A stretch of 64,000 bases of DNA from Paludibacteraceae bacterium (GTDB taxonomy: Bacteria; Bacteroidota; Bacteroidia; Bacteroidales; Paludibacteraceae). The notes under the pieces were generated by a model. The model saw only the letters and a program-made list of their open reading frames with translations. It was not told the origin of the DNA and searched no databases. The position numbers and the translations under genes are program-made. Location of the stretch: NCBI GenBank assembly GCA_017450435.1, contig JAFSTO010000075.1, positions 1 to 64,000 of the forward strand, written 5' to 3'. This document shows positions 53,902 through 62,794 of this stretch, piece after piece (within the stretch, counting starts at the first letter, position 1; each line of letters begins with the position of its first letter).

Positions 53902-54025
53902 ATGGCACTATCCGTCATGTCTTTTGGCACAATGTTTGCCGTCTTTGAAAAAAGATTTTGTAAATTCCTGTTCATCCTTTTGTGGATGTTCTCTTATTAC
54001 ATTCAGTTGTAGTTATGTGTGGCTT

Positions 54026-54634
54026 ATGAAACGTTGTCTTTTATATGTTTTGATGTTTGTTATGTGTGTCAACCGTCTCTCCGCTCAGACGGCCGATGAG
54101 GCTTTGAATGCTTTTCTCGGCAAGTTGGAGAGTACAACACTGCGCTCTGATATATCTTTGTCGGTAGCTGATAATCATAGTCAGCCTTTTACCTATAACG
54201 GCACTTTGGAGATGCGCGGTGAGTTGTTTCATATCAACGTGTTCGGGTCGGATGCGGCCTTTGACGGGCATACGCTTTATATCTATTCAGAGGATACGGA
54301 TGAACTGACTCTGAGCACTCCGACTCAGGACGAACTGACAGAGGCAAATCCTATACTTTTTGCGCGTGCTCTAAGGCTGAAGTCGAAGGCAAGGTACGCT
54401 GTGGCCAATAAAAACACCCAAGTCTGTGCAATTGATGTGATACCTGACTTTAAGGAAGCGGGGATAAAAAAGATTGTCGTGATTTTTGACAAGACAACCT
54501 TACTTCCACAGAGAATAGAGGTGCAGGAGGAAGGGCAGAGGATTAAGCTACTTTTCAAAAAACCTATATTCGTAACAGCTGCTCCGGTGTGCACAATCTC
54601 TCATCCGGATGCAACGCTCATTGACCTGCGTTAA
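54026..54634 (+). CDS. LolA-like outer membrane lipoprotein carrier
   Basis: 202 residues from the ATG at 54026, which begins a good signal peptide (MKRCLLYVLMFVMCVNRLSA, cleavage before Q). The longer open frame reaching back into the giant gene is not used: it would start inside that gene and has no export signal. The mature protein has the LolA fold pattern: helix ADEALNAFLGKLE, strands FTYNGTLEMRGELFHINVFG, GHTLYIYSEDTDELTLSTP, KKIVVIFDKTTLLPQRIEV. LolA shuttles lipoproteins through the periplasm from the inner to the outer membrane. In Bacteroidetes small LolA-like proteins are common and not all are true carriers. It stands alone between a hairpin and the convergent topB; no clear promoter was found. 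Confidence 0.75.
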   Translation: MKRCLLYVLMFVMCVNRLSAQTADEALNAFLGKLESTTLRSDISLSVADNHSQPFTYNGTLEMRGELFHINVFGSDAAFDGHTLYIYSEDTDELTLSTPTQDELTEANPILFARALRLKSKARYAVANKNTQVCAIDVIPDFKEAGIKKIVVIFDKTTLLPQRIEVQEEGQRIKLLFKKPIFVTAAPVCTISHPDATLIDLR

Positions 54635-54814
54635 TCATTCGGGCATGGTCATCTGCGCGAAGATTTATTCTGCCATACGGTTCATTATTACGCACTCCGC
54701 GCGAGTAACATGTTTCTTCCCTGCATTGTATTCTCATGAACTATAAATCAGCATGCGCCCGTCTGCTACTGCTTCGAACTGCAAATAAATCCGCTGTTTC
54801 CCACTGATAGCTAA

Positions 54815-56974
54815 TTAAGCGTAAGGTTCACGATAGGTGCAGCCTTCTTTCCAACGTGAGCAGCCGTAGGCGGTGTTTCCCCTAATTATATATCCTTGTC
54901 GGCAGACCGGACAAACCATGCCCACCTTACTTGCCTTGACCTCATGCACAACCTCTTCAGTCATCTGCTTGAGTTCGCTAAGGAAGGTGGCGGCGTCCAT
55001 CTCACCACGTTCTATTTTTCTGAGTTTTTTCTCCCATTGTCCTGTCAGTTCGGCTGACTTGAGCAGTGGTGATTGAATGAGGGCAATGAGCCGTTCGCCG
55101 TTGGGGGTGGGGAAGAGCGATTTCCCCTTCTGAAAGATATATTGGCGTTGGAATAGTTTTTTTATTATCTCTGCCCGTGTGGATGGTCTGCCTATACCAT
55201 TGTCTTTCATCAGGTCGCGCAGTTCGTCATCGTCAACCAGTTTGCCGGCGGTCTCCATGGCTCGCAGTAGTGTGGCTTCGGTGTAAGGCTTAGGCGGGGT
55301 GGTCTGTCGTTCAACAAGTGATGGTTGATGAGCGCCGCTCTCTCCTTTGGTAAACTCCGGCAACGTTGTAGAACCTGCGGCAGCCGACGAGTCAGAACCA
55401 TCGGATTCGTCAGAGGTATCAGAGTTGTCAGATGTCGATTTGGCAGAAGCGAACACCTCTCTCCAACCGGGGGTAAGTACTTCTCTGCCGGATGTGCGGA
55501 ACGGCACTTCGTTAGTAGAGTCATTGCCTTTAACGCAGCCTGTAACGGTGGTCGTCGCCACCTGACAATCGGGGTAAAAAGCGGCTATAAATCGCAGTGC
55601 AACAAGGTTGTACACTTTTTTCTCTTCTTCGCTCAGTGCTGCCGGGGCTTGACCGGTGGGGATAATGGCGTGGTGGTCGGTTACCTTGCTGTTGTCGAAC
55701 ACTTTTTTTGATTTGGGCAGTTTTTGTGGCTTGCCGGTGCGTTGCTGCTCCTCGCGCATCAGTTCGCGCAGACGGCTTATCTGCGGGAAGTGCGACTCTA
55801 TACCTTTGAAGATTGCGGGTACTTTGGAATATTGGTCGTCAGGCAGGAAGGTGGTGTCAACGCGAGGGTAGGTGGTGGCATGTTTCTCATACAAGGACTG
55901 TATGAGTTGAAGAGTCTTGTCTGCGGAGAAAGAGTATTTTTTGTTACACTCCACCTGTAGCGAAGTGAGGTCGAACAGACGCGGTGCACCTTCGGTGCTT
56001 TTTTTCCGTTCTACGGATGTGACGGTAAAAGGTAGTGCCGACAGCCGTTTTACCAGTTCTGCGCCCGCAGAAGCATTCTCGATTGGCTCTATGCCTGTGT
56101 TTTTTGCTTGCAGTTCGGAAAGAGTGGGAATGTCCTTGGTTTTTCCTCCTTGTTCTTTGTTTTTTGCTGTTTTCTTCTCTTCCGCCTCTTGCAGCTTTTG
56201 TATGTCTGCGAGCAGCTCTTCTTCACTTTTCTTCACCACAGCTTTGAAAACCACCCCTCGATAGTCGGTCTGCAGTTCCCAGTAGGTGCGTGGCACAAAA
56301 CGCGTTATCTCGCGTTGACGGTTGACGATAAGGGCTAATGTGGGTGTCTGTACTCGTCCGACAGAAAGCGGCTGTTGGCGTTGCCGGTCCTGGCTCTTCC
56401 CTGCTGTTGTGATGTTGTTTCTTTGACTATTTTGATACTTGAGGGTATAGGCACGTGTGCAGTTCATTCCTAACAGCCAATCGCCTATGGCGCGCATCAG
56501 CCCGGCTTCGTAGAGATGACGATATTCTGATTGGTCTTTGAGTCCCTGAAACCCCTCGCGTATGGCTTCGTCGGTGAGAGAGTTAATCCATAGTCGTTGT
56601 ACCGGACACTTGACCCCCACTTTCTGCATCACCCAGCGTTGTATAAGCTCTCCCTCTTGTCCGGCATCGCCGCAGTTGACTATCATGTCGGCGGCAAGCA
56701 TGAGGCGGCGTATCGTTTCAAACTGCTTTTTTACGCCTTGGTCGTCCATTACCTTGATACCAAAACGCTCAGGAATCATTGGCAGTGAGCTCATGTTCCA
56801 TCCGCGCCACTGTGGTGAGTAGTCCTGCGGCTCAAGCAGGGTACACAGGTGACCGAAGGTCCATGTGACCTGATAGCCGTTGCCCTCCATGTATCCGTCG
56901 CGCCGCTCATTGGCACCAAGAATACGCGCTATGTCGCGTCCTACTGACGGTTTCTCCGCAATGCATACAATCAT
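54815..56974 (-). CDS. topB: DNA topoisomerase III
   Basis: 719 residues, a type IA topoisomerase that cuts one strand and decatenates or resolves DNA intermediates. The TOPRIM domain shows AEKPSVGRDIA (Glu7, Lys8) and GDAGQEGELI (Asp103, Glu107, Glu109). The active-site tyrosine is Tyr369 in ATTYPRVDTTFLP. SVGRVQTPTLALIV and GIGRPSTRAEII are also typical. A Ser/Asp-rich linker (about 508-535; DTSDESDGSDSSAAAG) interrupts the region between HHAIIPTG and the C-terminal part. The C-terminus ends in a four-Cys zinc-ribbon-like motif (CPVC...GCSRWKEGCTY). It is chromosomal rather than plasmid-like in context, with a divergent promoter facing the pectin locus. Confidence 0.96.
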   Translation of the reverse strand: MIVCIAEKPSVGRDIARILGANERRDGYMEGNGYQVTWTFGHLCTLLEPQDYSPQWRGWNMSSLPMIPERFGIKVMDDQGVKKQFETIRRLMLAADMIVNCGDAGQEGELIQRWVMQKVGVKCPVQRLWINSLTDEAIREGFQGLKDQSEYRHLYEAGLMRAIGDWLLGMNCTRAYTLKYQNSQRNNITTAGKSQDRQRQQPLSVGRVQTPTLALIVNRQREITRFVPRTYWELQTDYRGVVFKAVVKKSEEELLADIQKLQEAEEKKTAKNKEQGGKTKDIPTLSELQAKNTGIEPIENASAGAELVKRLSALPFTVTSVERKKSTEGAPRLFDLTSLQVECNKKYSFSADKTLQLIQSLYEKHATTYPRVDTTFLPDDQYSKVPAIFKGIESHFPQISRLRELMREEQQRTGKPQKLPKSKKVFDNSKVTDHHAIIPTGQAPAALSEEEKKVYNLVALRFIAAFYPDCQVATTTVTGCVKGNDSTNEVPFRTSGREVLTPGWREVFASAKSTSDNSDTSDESDGSDSSAAAGSTTLPEFTKGESGAHQPSLVERQTTPPKPYTEATLLRAMETAGKLVDDDELRDLMKDNGIGRPSTRAEIIKKLFQRQYIFQKGKSLFPTPNGERLIALIQSPLLKSAELTGQWEKKLRKIERGEMDAATFLSELKQMTEEVVHEVKASKVGMVCPVCRQGYIIRGNTAYGCSRWKEGCTYREPYA

Positions 56975-57015
56975 GAGTAGTTCTAACTTTTCAAATGTAT
57001 ATTGTTCGATTTTGA

Positions 57016-57046
57016 CAAAGTTACAAAGATTTTATGAATTATGCAA
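57016..57046 (-). promoter_or_regulatory. Bacteroidetes-type promoter of topB
   Basis: On the minus strand, TTG (57044-57046), 20 bases, TAACTTTG (57016-57023), about 41 bases before the topB ATG. Confidence 0.6.
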
Positions 57047-57127
57047 GATATATTAGGAAAAAACGGCAAAGTGTAAAAATTGACGCAAAAATATCAAATA
57101 ATCTACAATTACGTCCGTTTTTTTTAC

Positions 57128-57135
57128 TACCTTTG
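57128..57135 (+). promoter_or_regulatory. -7 box of the second susC
   Basis: TACCTTTG fits TAnnTTTG and lies 64 bases before the ATG at 57200. No convincing TTTG at -33; a T8 run precedes the box. Weak -33 boxes are expected where an activator or ECF sigma factor is needed. Confidence 0.45.
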
Positions 57136-57199
57136 TGCTCGTATTTTGGCTATGTATGCTAAACACAGTCTTTAATTAAACAAAAATCAATATTTACAA

Positions 57200-60100
57200 A
57201 TGAAAAACAAACAATTTTTCTTCCGCGTCTTTTGTCTTGCGGCGCTCCTTGGTGCATGGGTTCTTGCAGAGGCAAAGGTTATTACCGGAACGGTGACCGA
57301 CCAGACGGGTGAGACAATCATCTCGGCGTCGGTGTTAGTGAAAGGTACCACTATCGGTACTGTGACTGATTTTGATGGTAACTACATGCTTGACGTGCCT
57401 GATGATGCCACGATTCTTGTTTTCTCTTACATTGGTCTGCAAACTCAGGAGGTGCCTATTAGCGGCTCCGTTATGAACGTTGTGTTGATGGAGAACAGCG
57501 AGGTGCTTGAGGAGGTGGTAGTGACAGGTTATGGTACCACAAAGAAGCGCGACCTTGTTACCTCTGTTGCTTCTGTTAGTGCAGACCAGTTGAAGGATAT
57601 TCCGGTGACCAGTGCTGCCGAGGCATTGCAGGGTAAGCTCTCCGGTGTGCAGGTAACTACGACCGAAGGCTCGCCTGATGCTGACGTGAAGATTCGTGTA
57701 CGTGGCGGTACGTCGCTCACTCAATCAAGTGACCCGCTTTACATCGTGGACGGATTTCCCGTATCTTCTATCGCTGATATAGCTCCGTCAGACATAGCTT
57801 CGATGGATGTACTCAAGGACGCAGCTGCTACCGCTATCTATGGTGCACAGGGTGCTAACGGCGTAATTATCATCACAACGAAGGATACCAAATCGTCTGA
57901 TGCCGAGAAGATGACTATTCATGCTGACTATAGCGGCTACATGGGGTGGCGCCGCATGGCAAAGAAATATAAGATGATGGACGGCGAGGACTATATTCGC
58001 ACTCAGTATGAGTTCGCTTATATGGATGGCAAGGGCTCTGATGACAAGATGCTCAATAACTTTTATAAGATTTACGATACTCAGCACTATGACGGAAAGG
58101 CTAAGACTCATGGCACTTTCACGCAGGTGATAGACGATTGGCGTGCTATTCGCTCCGATGAGTCTGTTTTGACAAAAGTTTTCCCTCATGCTGATATGGA
58201 CTTATACCACAGGTTTAAGGACGCTAATGGTGATATAGATTGGCAGGAAGCCGCTTTCGGAGGTAATCACCTTAACTCCAACCACACCTTCAATGTGTCG
58301 GGTGGTATGAAGTCGGCAAACTTTAACTTTTCTTACAACCGTGTTGACGATGAGTCAATCATGTACGGCTCCAACTACAGCCGAAACAATCTTTCTCTGA
58401 AGACTAAATTCCAACCTATTAAGGGGCTTACCATTGCTGCTACAGCTCGTTATTCTAACACAAACGTGCTTGGCGCAGGTACAAACTCAGCGCAAGATGC
58501 CGGTTCGACTAACGAGGGTCGTCTGCGTAACGCCGTCAGCTTTGTTCCGCTGCCGGGTATTGAGGCTTATATCAAAAGTCTTGACGAAGACGATGATACC
58601 GACCTCGGTAACCTCTGGAACCCGATCATTGCTATCAATGACAGCTACAAGAAGAAAATCGACAATAAGCTGACGTTGAACGGATACATATCATATAAGT
58701 TCGCTAAATACTTCACCGTACGTGCTGAGCTGGGTTATGAGAACCGCACTGTTACGCAGGACCGCTATTACGGTAAGACAACCTTCTACGCTCGCCAAGG
58801 CGATGGTAATGCCAATGTGGGACAGGGCTATGGCCATTCGATATCTACCAACGACCATACTTCGCGTCTGAAAGAGACAAACACCTTCGAGTATGCGCAG
58901 AAGTTTGTAAACAAAGCACATGACTTTTCGTTGCTCATCGGTGAGGAACAGACTATTAACAAAGGTGAGATTCGTACCACTTACGGATATGGTTTTGATC
59001 CGGCTTTGTCAGGAGCAGAAGTGTTTAACCTTCTTGGTCAGGCGCAGAAGTCTGCCATCAGGACATACGTTGACCCGACTGACAACATGCTGTCGTTCTT
59101 TGCACGCGCAAACTATAACTATAAAGGTCGCTACTATCTGACCGCCACGTTCCGTGCCGATGGTTCTTCACGCTTCACCAAGGGTAACCAATGGGGTTTC
59201 TTTCCGTCTGTTGCCGCAGCTTGGCGTATGGTGGATGAGTCGTGGATGGAGAATGCGCAAGACTGGCTGTCAAACCTGAAGTTCCGTCTGTCATACGGTA
59301 CGGTGGGTAACAACAATGTTGACCTTGGTTATCTGCACTTCGACTACCTTGCTTCGCAGTCGGCTTATATGCAGGGAATGAGTACTATACTAACCGACGG
59401 CCAGAACGGTACAAGCAACTATCTTATTGCTGCTAATCCGAACCTGAAGTGGGAGACAACGGTGACTCGCGACTTCGGTATTGACTACGGTTTCTTCAAC
59501 GAGCGGTTGAGCGGTGCTTTGGACCTCTATTGGAACAATACCAAAGACCTTATTCTTCGTTATCGTTTAGCTACGGGTGGATATAACTACCAGTATCGTA
59601 ATATCGGTTCTACCGACAACAAGGGTGTTGAGTTCTCTATCAAAGGCGTTATTCTCGACCATCGTAGCAAGTCGCTCTCATACGGCCTGACCGTTGATGC
59701 GAACATCTCTTATAACCACAACACTGTTGTTGACCTTGGTGGTATGGACTCATATCAGGTCAGCTCAGCTTGCTTCTCTACCTATTATTCTCAAGGCTAC
59801 GAGTTTATGCTGACACCGGGCTCAATGATTGGTGACGTTTATGGCTACAAGACCGATGGCTGGTACACGGCTTCCGACTTCGCTTCATATAACAAGAGTA
59901 TCGGTAAGAGCGGCGGTTGGCATGATGCTGACGGAAATGCGATAAACACTCCTCTCGGTGAGGCATATCCGGGTATGCCGAAGATAGTGAAGAATGCTGA
60001 TACCGATGGTGACGGGGTGGCTGACGGCTATGAGCTTGAGAAGATTGGCAACACAATGCCTATCGTCAACGGCGGCTTTAATGTCGGTTTCTTCATTGGT

Positions 60101-60685
60101 GGCGACAACTGGGGCAAGATTGACCTTGCTGCTAACTTCACCTACTCGGTTGGCAACGATGTTATCAACATGACAGCGCTCGACTATTCGTCTCTCTGCA
60201 GCTCTACCAAGAACCGCAACCTGCTTGCTTCAAAAGGTTTCGGTAAACGTTATTCATTATTCGATGCTGACGGTAAATTCATGCCTGTTGACGGTGTTTC
60301 TTATACGGGCAACGACCTTACGGGAGATGCCTTCACGGCTATGGCTCTGAAGGTGGATGAGGCCAACGCAGGCGCTACGACAGCCAACCCGTATTGCGGC
60401 TCGCTTGTTCTGACTGACAAATATGTGGAGGACGCATCGTTTGTTCGTTTGGCTTCGCTTAACCTGGGTTACACTATCCCTACCAAATGGGTAGAGAAAG
60501 CGCATATCTCTAACCTGCGTGTCTTCTTCTCTGCTACCAACCTCTTTGTGGCAACCAAGTATTCGGGCGCAGACCCGGAGGTGGATACCCGCTCGAAAAT
60601 CAACCCGTTGGCAGTGGGCGTGGACTTCTCCGCTTTCCCGAAGAGCCGTGGCTTCAACTTCGGTGTAAACCTCTCGTTTGAATAA
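57200..60685 (+). CDS. SusC/RagA-family TonB-linked outer membrane transporter (pectin locus)
   Basis: 1161 residues. Signal peptide (about 1-25), CarboxypepD_reg-like domain (GTVTDQTGETIISASVLV, about 29-105), TonB box LEEVVVTGYG, plug domain (about 115-235; LYIVDGFPVSSI, VLKDAAATAIYGAQGANGVIIITTK), and a large barrel with RADGSSRFTKGNQWGFFPS and a C-terminal FNFGVNLSFE strand. It imports oligosaccharides across the outer membrane with its SusD partner 52 bases downstream. A pectate lyase follows, so the likely cargo is pectin-derived oligogalacturonides. Compared with the SusC at 10089 it is longer and has the canonical EEVVVTGYG box. No regulator (HTCS, anti-sigma/ECF) is visible on this side of the locus. 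Confidence 0.96.
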   Translation: MKNKQFFFRVFCLAALLGAWVLAEAKVITGTVTDQTGETIISASVLVKGTTIGTVTDFDGNYMLDVPDDATILVFSYIGLQTQEVPISGSVMNVVLMENSEVLEEVVVTGYGTTKKRDLVTSVASVSADQLKDIPVTSAAEALQGKLSGVQVTTTEGSPDADVKIRVRGGTSLTQSSDPLYIVDGFPVSSIADIAPSDIASMDVLKDAAATAIYGAQGANGVIIITTKDTKSSDAEKMTIHADYSGYMGWRRMAKKYKMMDGEDYIRTQYEFAYMDGKGSDDKMLNNFYKIYDTQHYDGKAKTHGTFTQVIDDWRAIRSDESVLTKVFPHADMDLYHRFKDANGDIDWQEAAFGGNHLNSNHTFNVSGGMKSANFNFSYNRVDDESIMYGSNYSRNNLSLKTKFQPIKGLTIAATARYSNTNVLGAGTNSAQDAGSTNEGRLRNAVSFVPLPGIEAYIKSLDEDDDTDLGNLWNPIIAINDSYKKKIDNKLTLNGYISYKFAKYFTVRAELGYENRTVTQDRYYGKTTFYARQGDGNANVGQGYGHSISTNDHTSRLKETNTFEYAQKFVNKAHDFSLLIGEEQTINKGEIRTTYGYGFDPALSGAEVFNLLGQAQKSAIRTYVDPTDNMLSFFARANYNYKGRYYLTATFRADGSSRFTKGNQWGFFPSVAAAWRMVDESWMENAQDWLSNLKFRLSYGTVGNNNVDLGYLHFDYLASQSAYMQGMSTILTDGQNGTSNYLIAANPNLKWETTVTRDFGIDYGFFNERLSGALDLYWNNTKDLILRYRLATGGYNYQYRNIGSTDNKGVEFSIKGVILDHRSKSLSYGLTVDANISYNHNTVVDLGGMDSYQVSSACFSTYYSQGYEFMLTPGSMIGDVYGYKTDGWYTASDFASYNKSIGKSGGWHDADGNAINTPLGEAYPGMPKIVKNADTDGDGVADGYELEKIGNTMPIVNGGFNVGFFIGGDNWGKIDLAANFTYSVGNDVINMTALDYSSLCSSTKNRNLLASKGFGKRYSLFDADGKFMPVDGVSYTGNDLTGDAFTAMALKVDEANAGATTANPYCGSLVLTDKYVEDASFVRLASLNLGYTIPTKWVEKAHISNLRVFFSATNLFVATKYSGADPEVDTRSKINPLAVGVDFSAFPKSRGFNFGVNLSFE

Positions 60686-60737
60686 GGAGTAAGACCAACA
60701 TAATTGAATAGTATAAACAAGCTTAAAAAACAAAGAT

Positions 60738-62705
60738 ATGAAAAACATTAAATATATAATAGGCATTTCGGCTGTGGCACTGCTCAGTTCGTGCAAGGGT
60801 GACGGCTTTTTGAGCAACGAGTCGCCTTCGGCAATGGACGCCTCAACCGTCTATTCCAGTACCATTAATACTGAGCAGGCTATCTTCGGTGTGTATAACC
60901 TAATGGGGTCGAACAACTCCTATCGTAATCGTATGGCATGCGGCTTTAATGGTCTGAATACCGATATAGAGTATAGTACCAAGTCTTCCAGTACTTCTGC
61001 CGGTGAGCCGGATTTGATGCTGTACGATTGCACGGTGGCTAATACACGTGTGTCGAATGCCGGCGGCTCGGATATCTGGTCATACCTTAATACCATGATT
61101 GAGCGCTGCAATAACATTATAGAAGGTCTGGAGGAGTACGGCAATGTGGAGCAGCGCGACACAATGGCGGCATTCCTCGGTGAGGCGTACTTCTTGCGCT
61201 CGTTTGCTTACCTGGAGCAGGTTAAGTTCTGGGGCGACGTGCCTGCACGTTTCGTTTCTCTGGCCAAGGATGAGAAAGGTGTTGACGCCGTCAAGTCTGA
61301 TCGTAACGAGATATATGCTCATTTACGTACCGACCTGCTACGTGCAGCTGAGTTGCTTCCGTGGTCGCAAGAGCGCGTAGGTAGTGCGCAGAACAACGTG
61401 GGACGTGCTAATAAAGCAGCAGCTCTCGCTCTGCTCGCACGGGCTGACCTGATGTATGCCGGCAAGGCTGTGCGCCCGAATAGCATACAAGACCCGAGCG
61501 GATATAAGGTGGACTATAATGTGACTGATGCCGGACTGAGAAAAGAGATTTATAAAGAGGCTCTTGATGCTTGTGCACAGATTATTAAGCACGACGATTA
61601 CAAGTTGGCTTCTGACTTCGCTACACCGTTCAAACAAATCTGCTCGGATGTCACCTCTTACAAAGACATGGAGCATATTTGGGTTATGCCGTTTGCTGAC
61701 GGCGCTCGCGGACAAGTGCTCAACTACAATGCACCGAAGATTTCGTCCAACGGACAGAGTTCTCTTCCCGGTCATCTCCCCGGCTACGGTAGCGGCGGTT
61801 CATCTAACGGACATATTTGCGTGTCGCCGGCATTTGTATATGCTTTTGATAAGGATGACAAACGTCGTGACATTACGTATGTACCGGGTCAGTGGGAGTA
61901 TGACAATGGTAGCGGCGAGTCTTCAACAGACTCTACTCGTCTGCTTATATTCCCTAACCACCACTTCAATGATCTTAAGCTTTATATGAAGCACAACCAG
62001 ATAAACAACTTCTATCTTGGCAAGTTCCGCTTTGAATGGATGGCTGACGGCAGAACTCTCACCTCTACCGATGATGGTATTGATTTCCCTGTGCTTCGTT
62101 ATGCTGACGTGCTGCTTATGTTTGCAGAGGCATCAATCGGTGGTATCAGTGGTGATGTGCCTGCTAATGAGACGGGCCTTGACCCGTTGGCTGAGTTCAA
62201 CAAAGTGCGTACTCGCGCCGGTCTGAAAGGAATTTCAGCACTTTCGATGGATGCCATTATGAAGGAGCGTGCTTTCGAGCTTTGCGGCGAGTATGTTCGT
62301 AAGTATGACCTCATGCGCTGGGGCAACCTGAAAGAGAAGGTTATGGAAACGGCGAAGACGGTTCGTGATATGGGTAAAGCAGACTCACGACACGCTATGA
62401 ATTTAGGCGATTCTATCTTCTACAAATATCGTTTTGATGCTGAATTGAACGGATATGTGATGGATAGTATTTATGGTCTGAACTACGGCGAAGTGTCTCG
62501 TCCTGCTTATTTCAACAAGGCTACAGGATGGCAGGCAAAAGAGTTCTTCTACTCTGAGTCAAAAGGAAATATTCTCAGCGAGAGCAATTACCCTATCTAT
62601 TCATCGGAGGAGAAACTTGAGTCTCGCCAATATTGGCCTATCTTCTCAACCAATATCGCAGCTTCGAATGGTAAGCTGTGGAACAACTATGGTTACGGAG
62701 AATAA
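60738..62705 (+). CDS. SusD/RagB-family nutrient-binding lipoprotein (pectin locus)
   Basis: 655 residues; lipobox LSSC with Cys19. The mature start GFLSNESPSAMDASTVYSS is typical. TPR-type helices at about 75-245 (LGEAYFLRSFAYLEQVKFWGDVP, ALALLARADLMYAGKA); the C-terminal part holds LRYADVLLMFAEA and FNKVRTRAGLKGI followed by MKERAFELCGEYVRKYDLMRWG. It caps the partner SusC and binds the polysaccharide product at the surface. Coupling to SusC upstream (52-base gap) and the PL1 lyase downstream (89-base gap with a hairpin) marks this as a pectin-type utilisation locus. Confidence 0.96.
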   Translation: MKNIKYIIGISAVALLSSCKGDGFLSNESPSAMDASTVYSSTINTEQAIFGVYNLMGSNNSYRNRMACGFNGLNTDIEYSTKSSSTSAGEPDLMLYDCTVANTRVSNAGGSDIWSYLNTMIERCNNIIEGLEEYGNVEQRDTMAAFLGEAYFLRSFAYLEQVKFWGDVPARFVSLAKDEKGVDAVKSDRNEIYAHLRTDLLRAAELLPWSQERVGSAQNNVGRANKAAALALLARADLMYAGKAVRPNSIQDPSGYKVDYNVTDAGLRKEIYKEALDACAQIIKHDDYKLASDFATPFKQICSDVTSYKDMEHIWVMPFADGARGQVLNYNAPKISSNGQSSLPGHLPGYGSGGSSNGHICVSPAFVYAFDKDDKRRDITYVPGQWEYDNGSGESSTDSTRLLIFPNHHFNDLKLYMKHNQINNFYLGKFRFEWMADGRTLTSTDDGIDFPVLRYADVLLMFAEASIGGISGDVPANETGLDPLAEFNKVRTRAGLKGISALSMDAIMKERAFELCGEYVRKYDLMRWGNLKEKVMETAKTVRDMGKADSRHAMNLGDSIFYKYRFDAELNGYVMDSIYGLNYGEVSRPAYFNKATGWQAKEFFYSESKGNILSESNYPIYSSEEKLESRQYWPIFSTNIAASNGKLWNNYGYGE

Positions 62706-62719
62706 AGCGTAACAAACAC

Positions 62720-62761
62720 GTACACATGCGTACAACCGTCAATGGCTGTACGCATGCGTAC
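62720..62761 (+). other. intercistronic hairpin between susD and the pectate lyase gene
   Basis: GTACACATGCGTACA and TGTACGCATGCGTAC form a 15-position stem (one G-T type mismatch) around a 12-base loop. No T run follows, so it may be an mRNA processing or stability element that sets different expression of SusCD and the enzyme rather than a terminator. Confidence 0.65.
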
Positions 62762-62794
62762 TATATATAAATATATGTCTAAACCAATCCGGTT

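Noticed and set aside
53717-54025. Upstream extension of the LolA-like gene into the end of the giant gene
   Set aside because: The extension overlaps the T9SS domain of another gene and crosses a long hairpin; the ATG at 54026 starts a clean signal peptide.
54635-54814. Possible small RNA or tRNA in the gap between the LolA-like gene and topB
   Set aside because: No cloverleaf, no clear hairpin with a T run, and no promoter box were found in these 180 bases.
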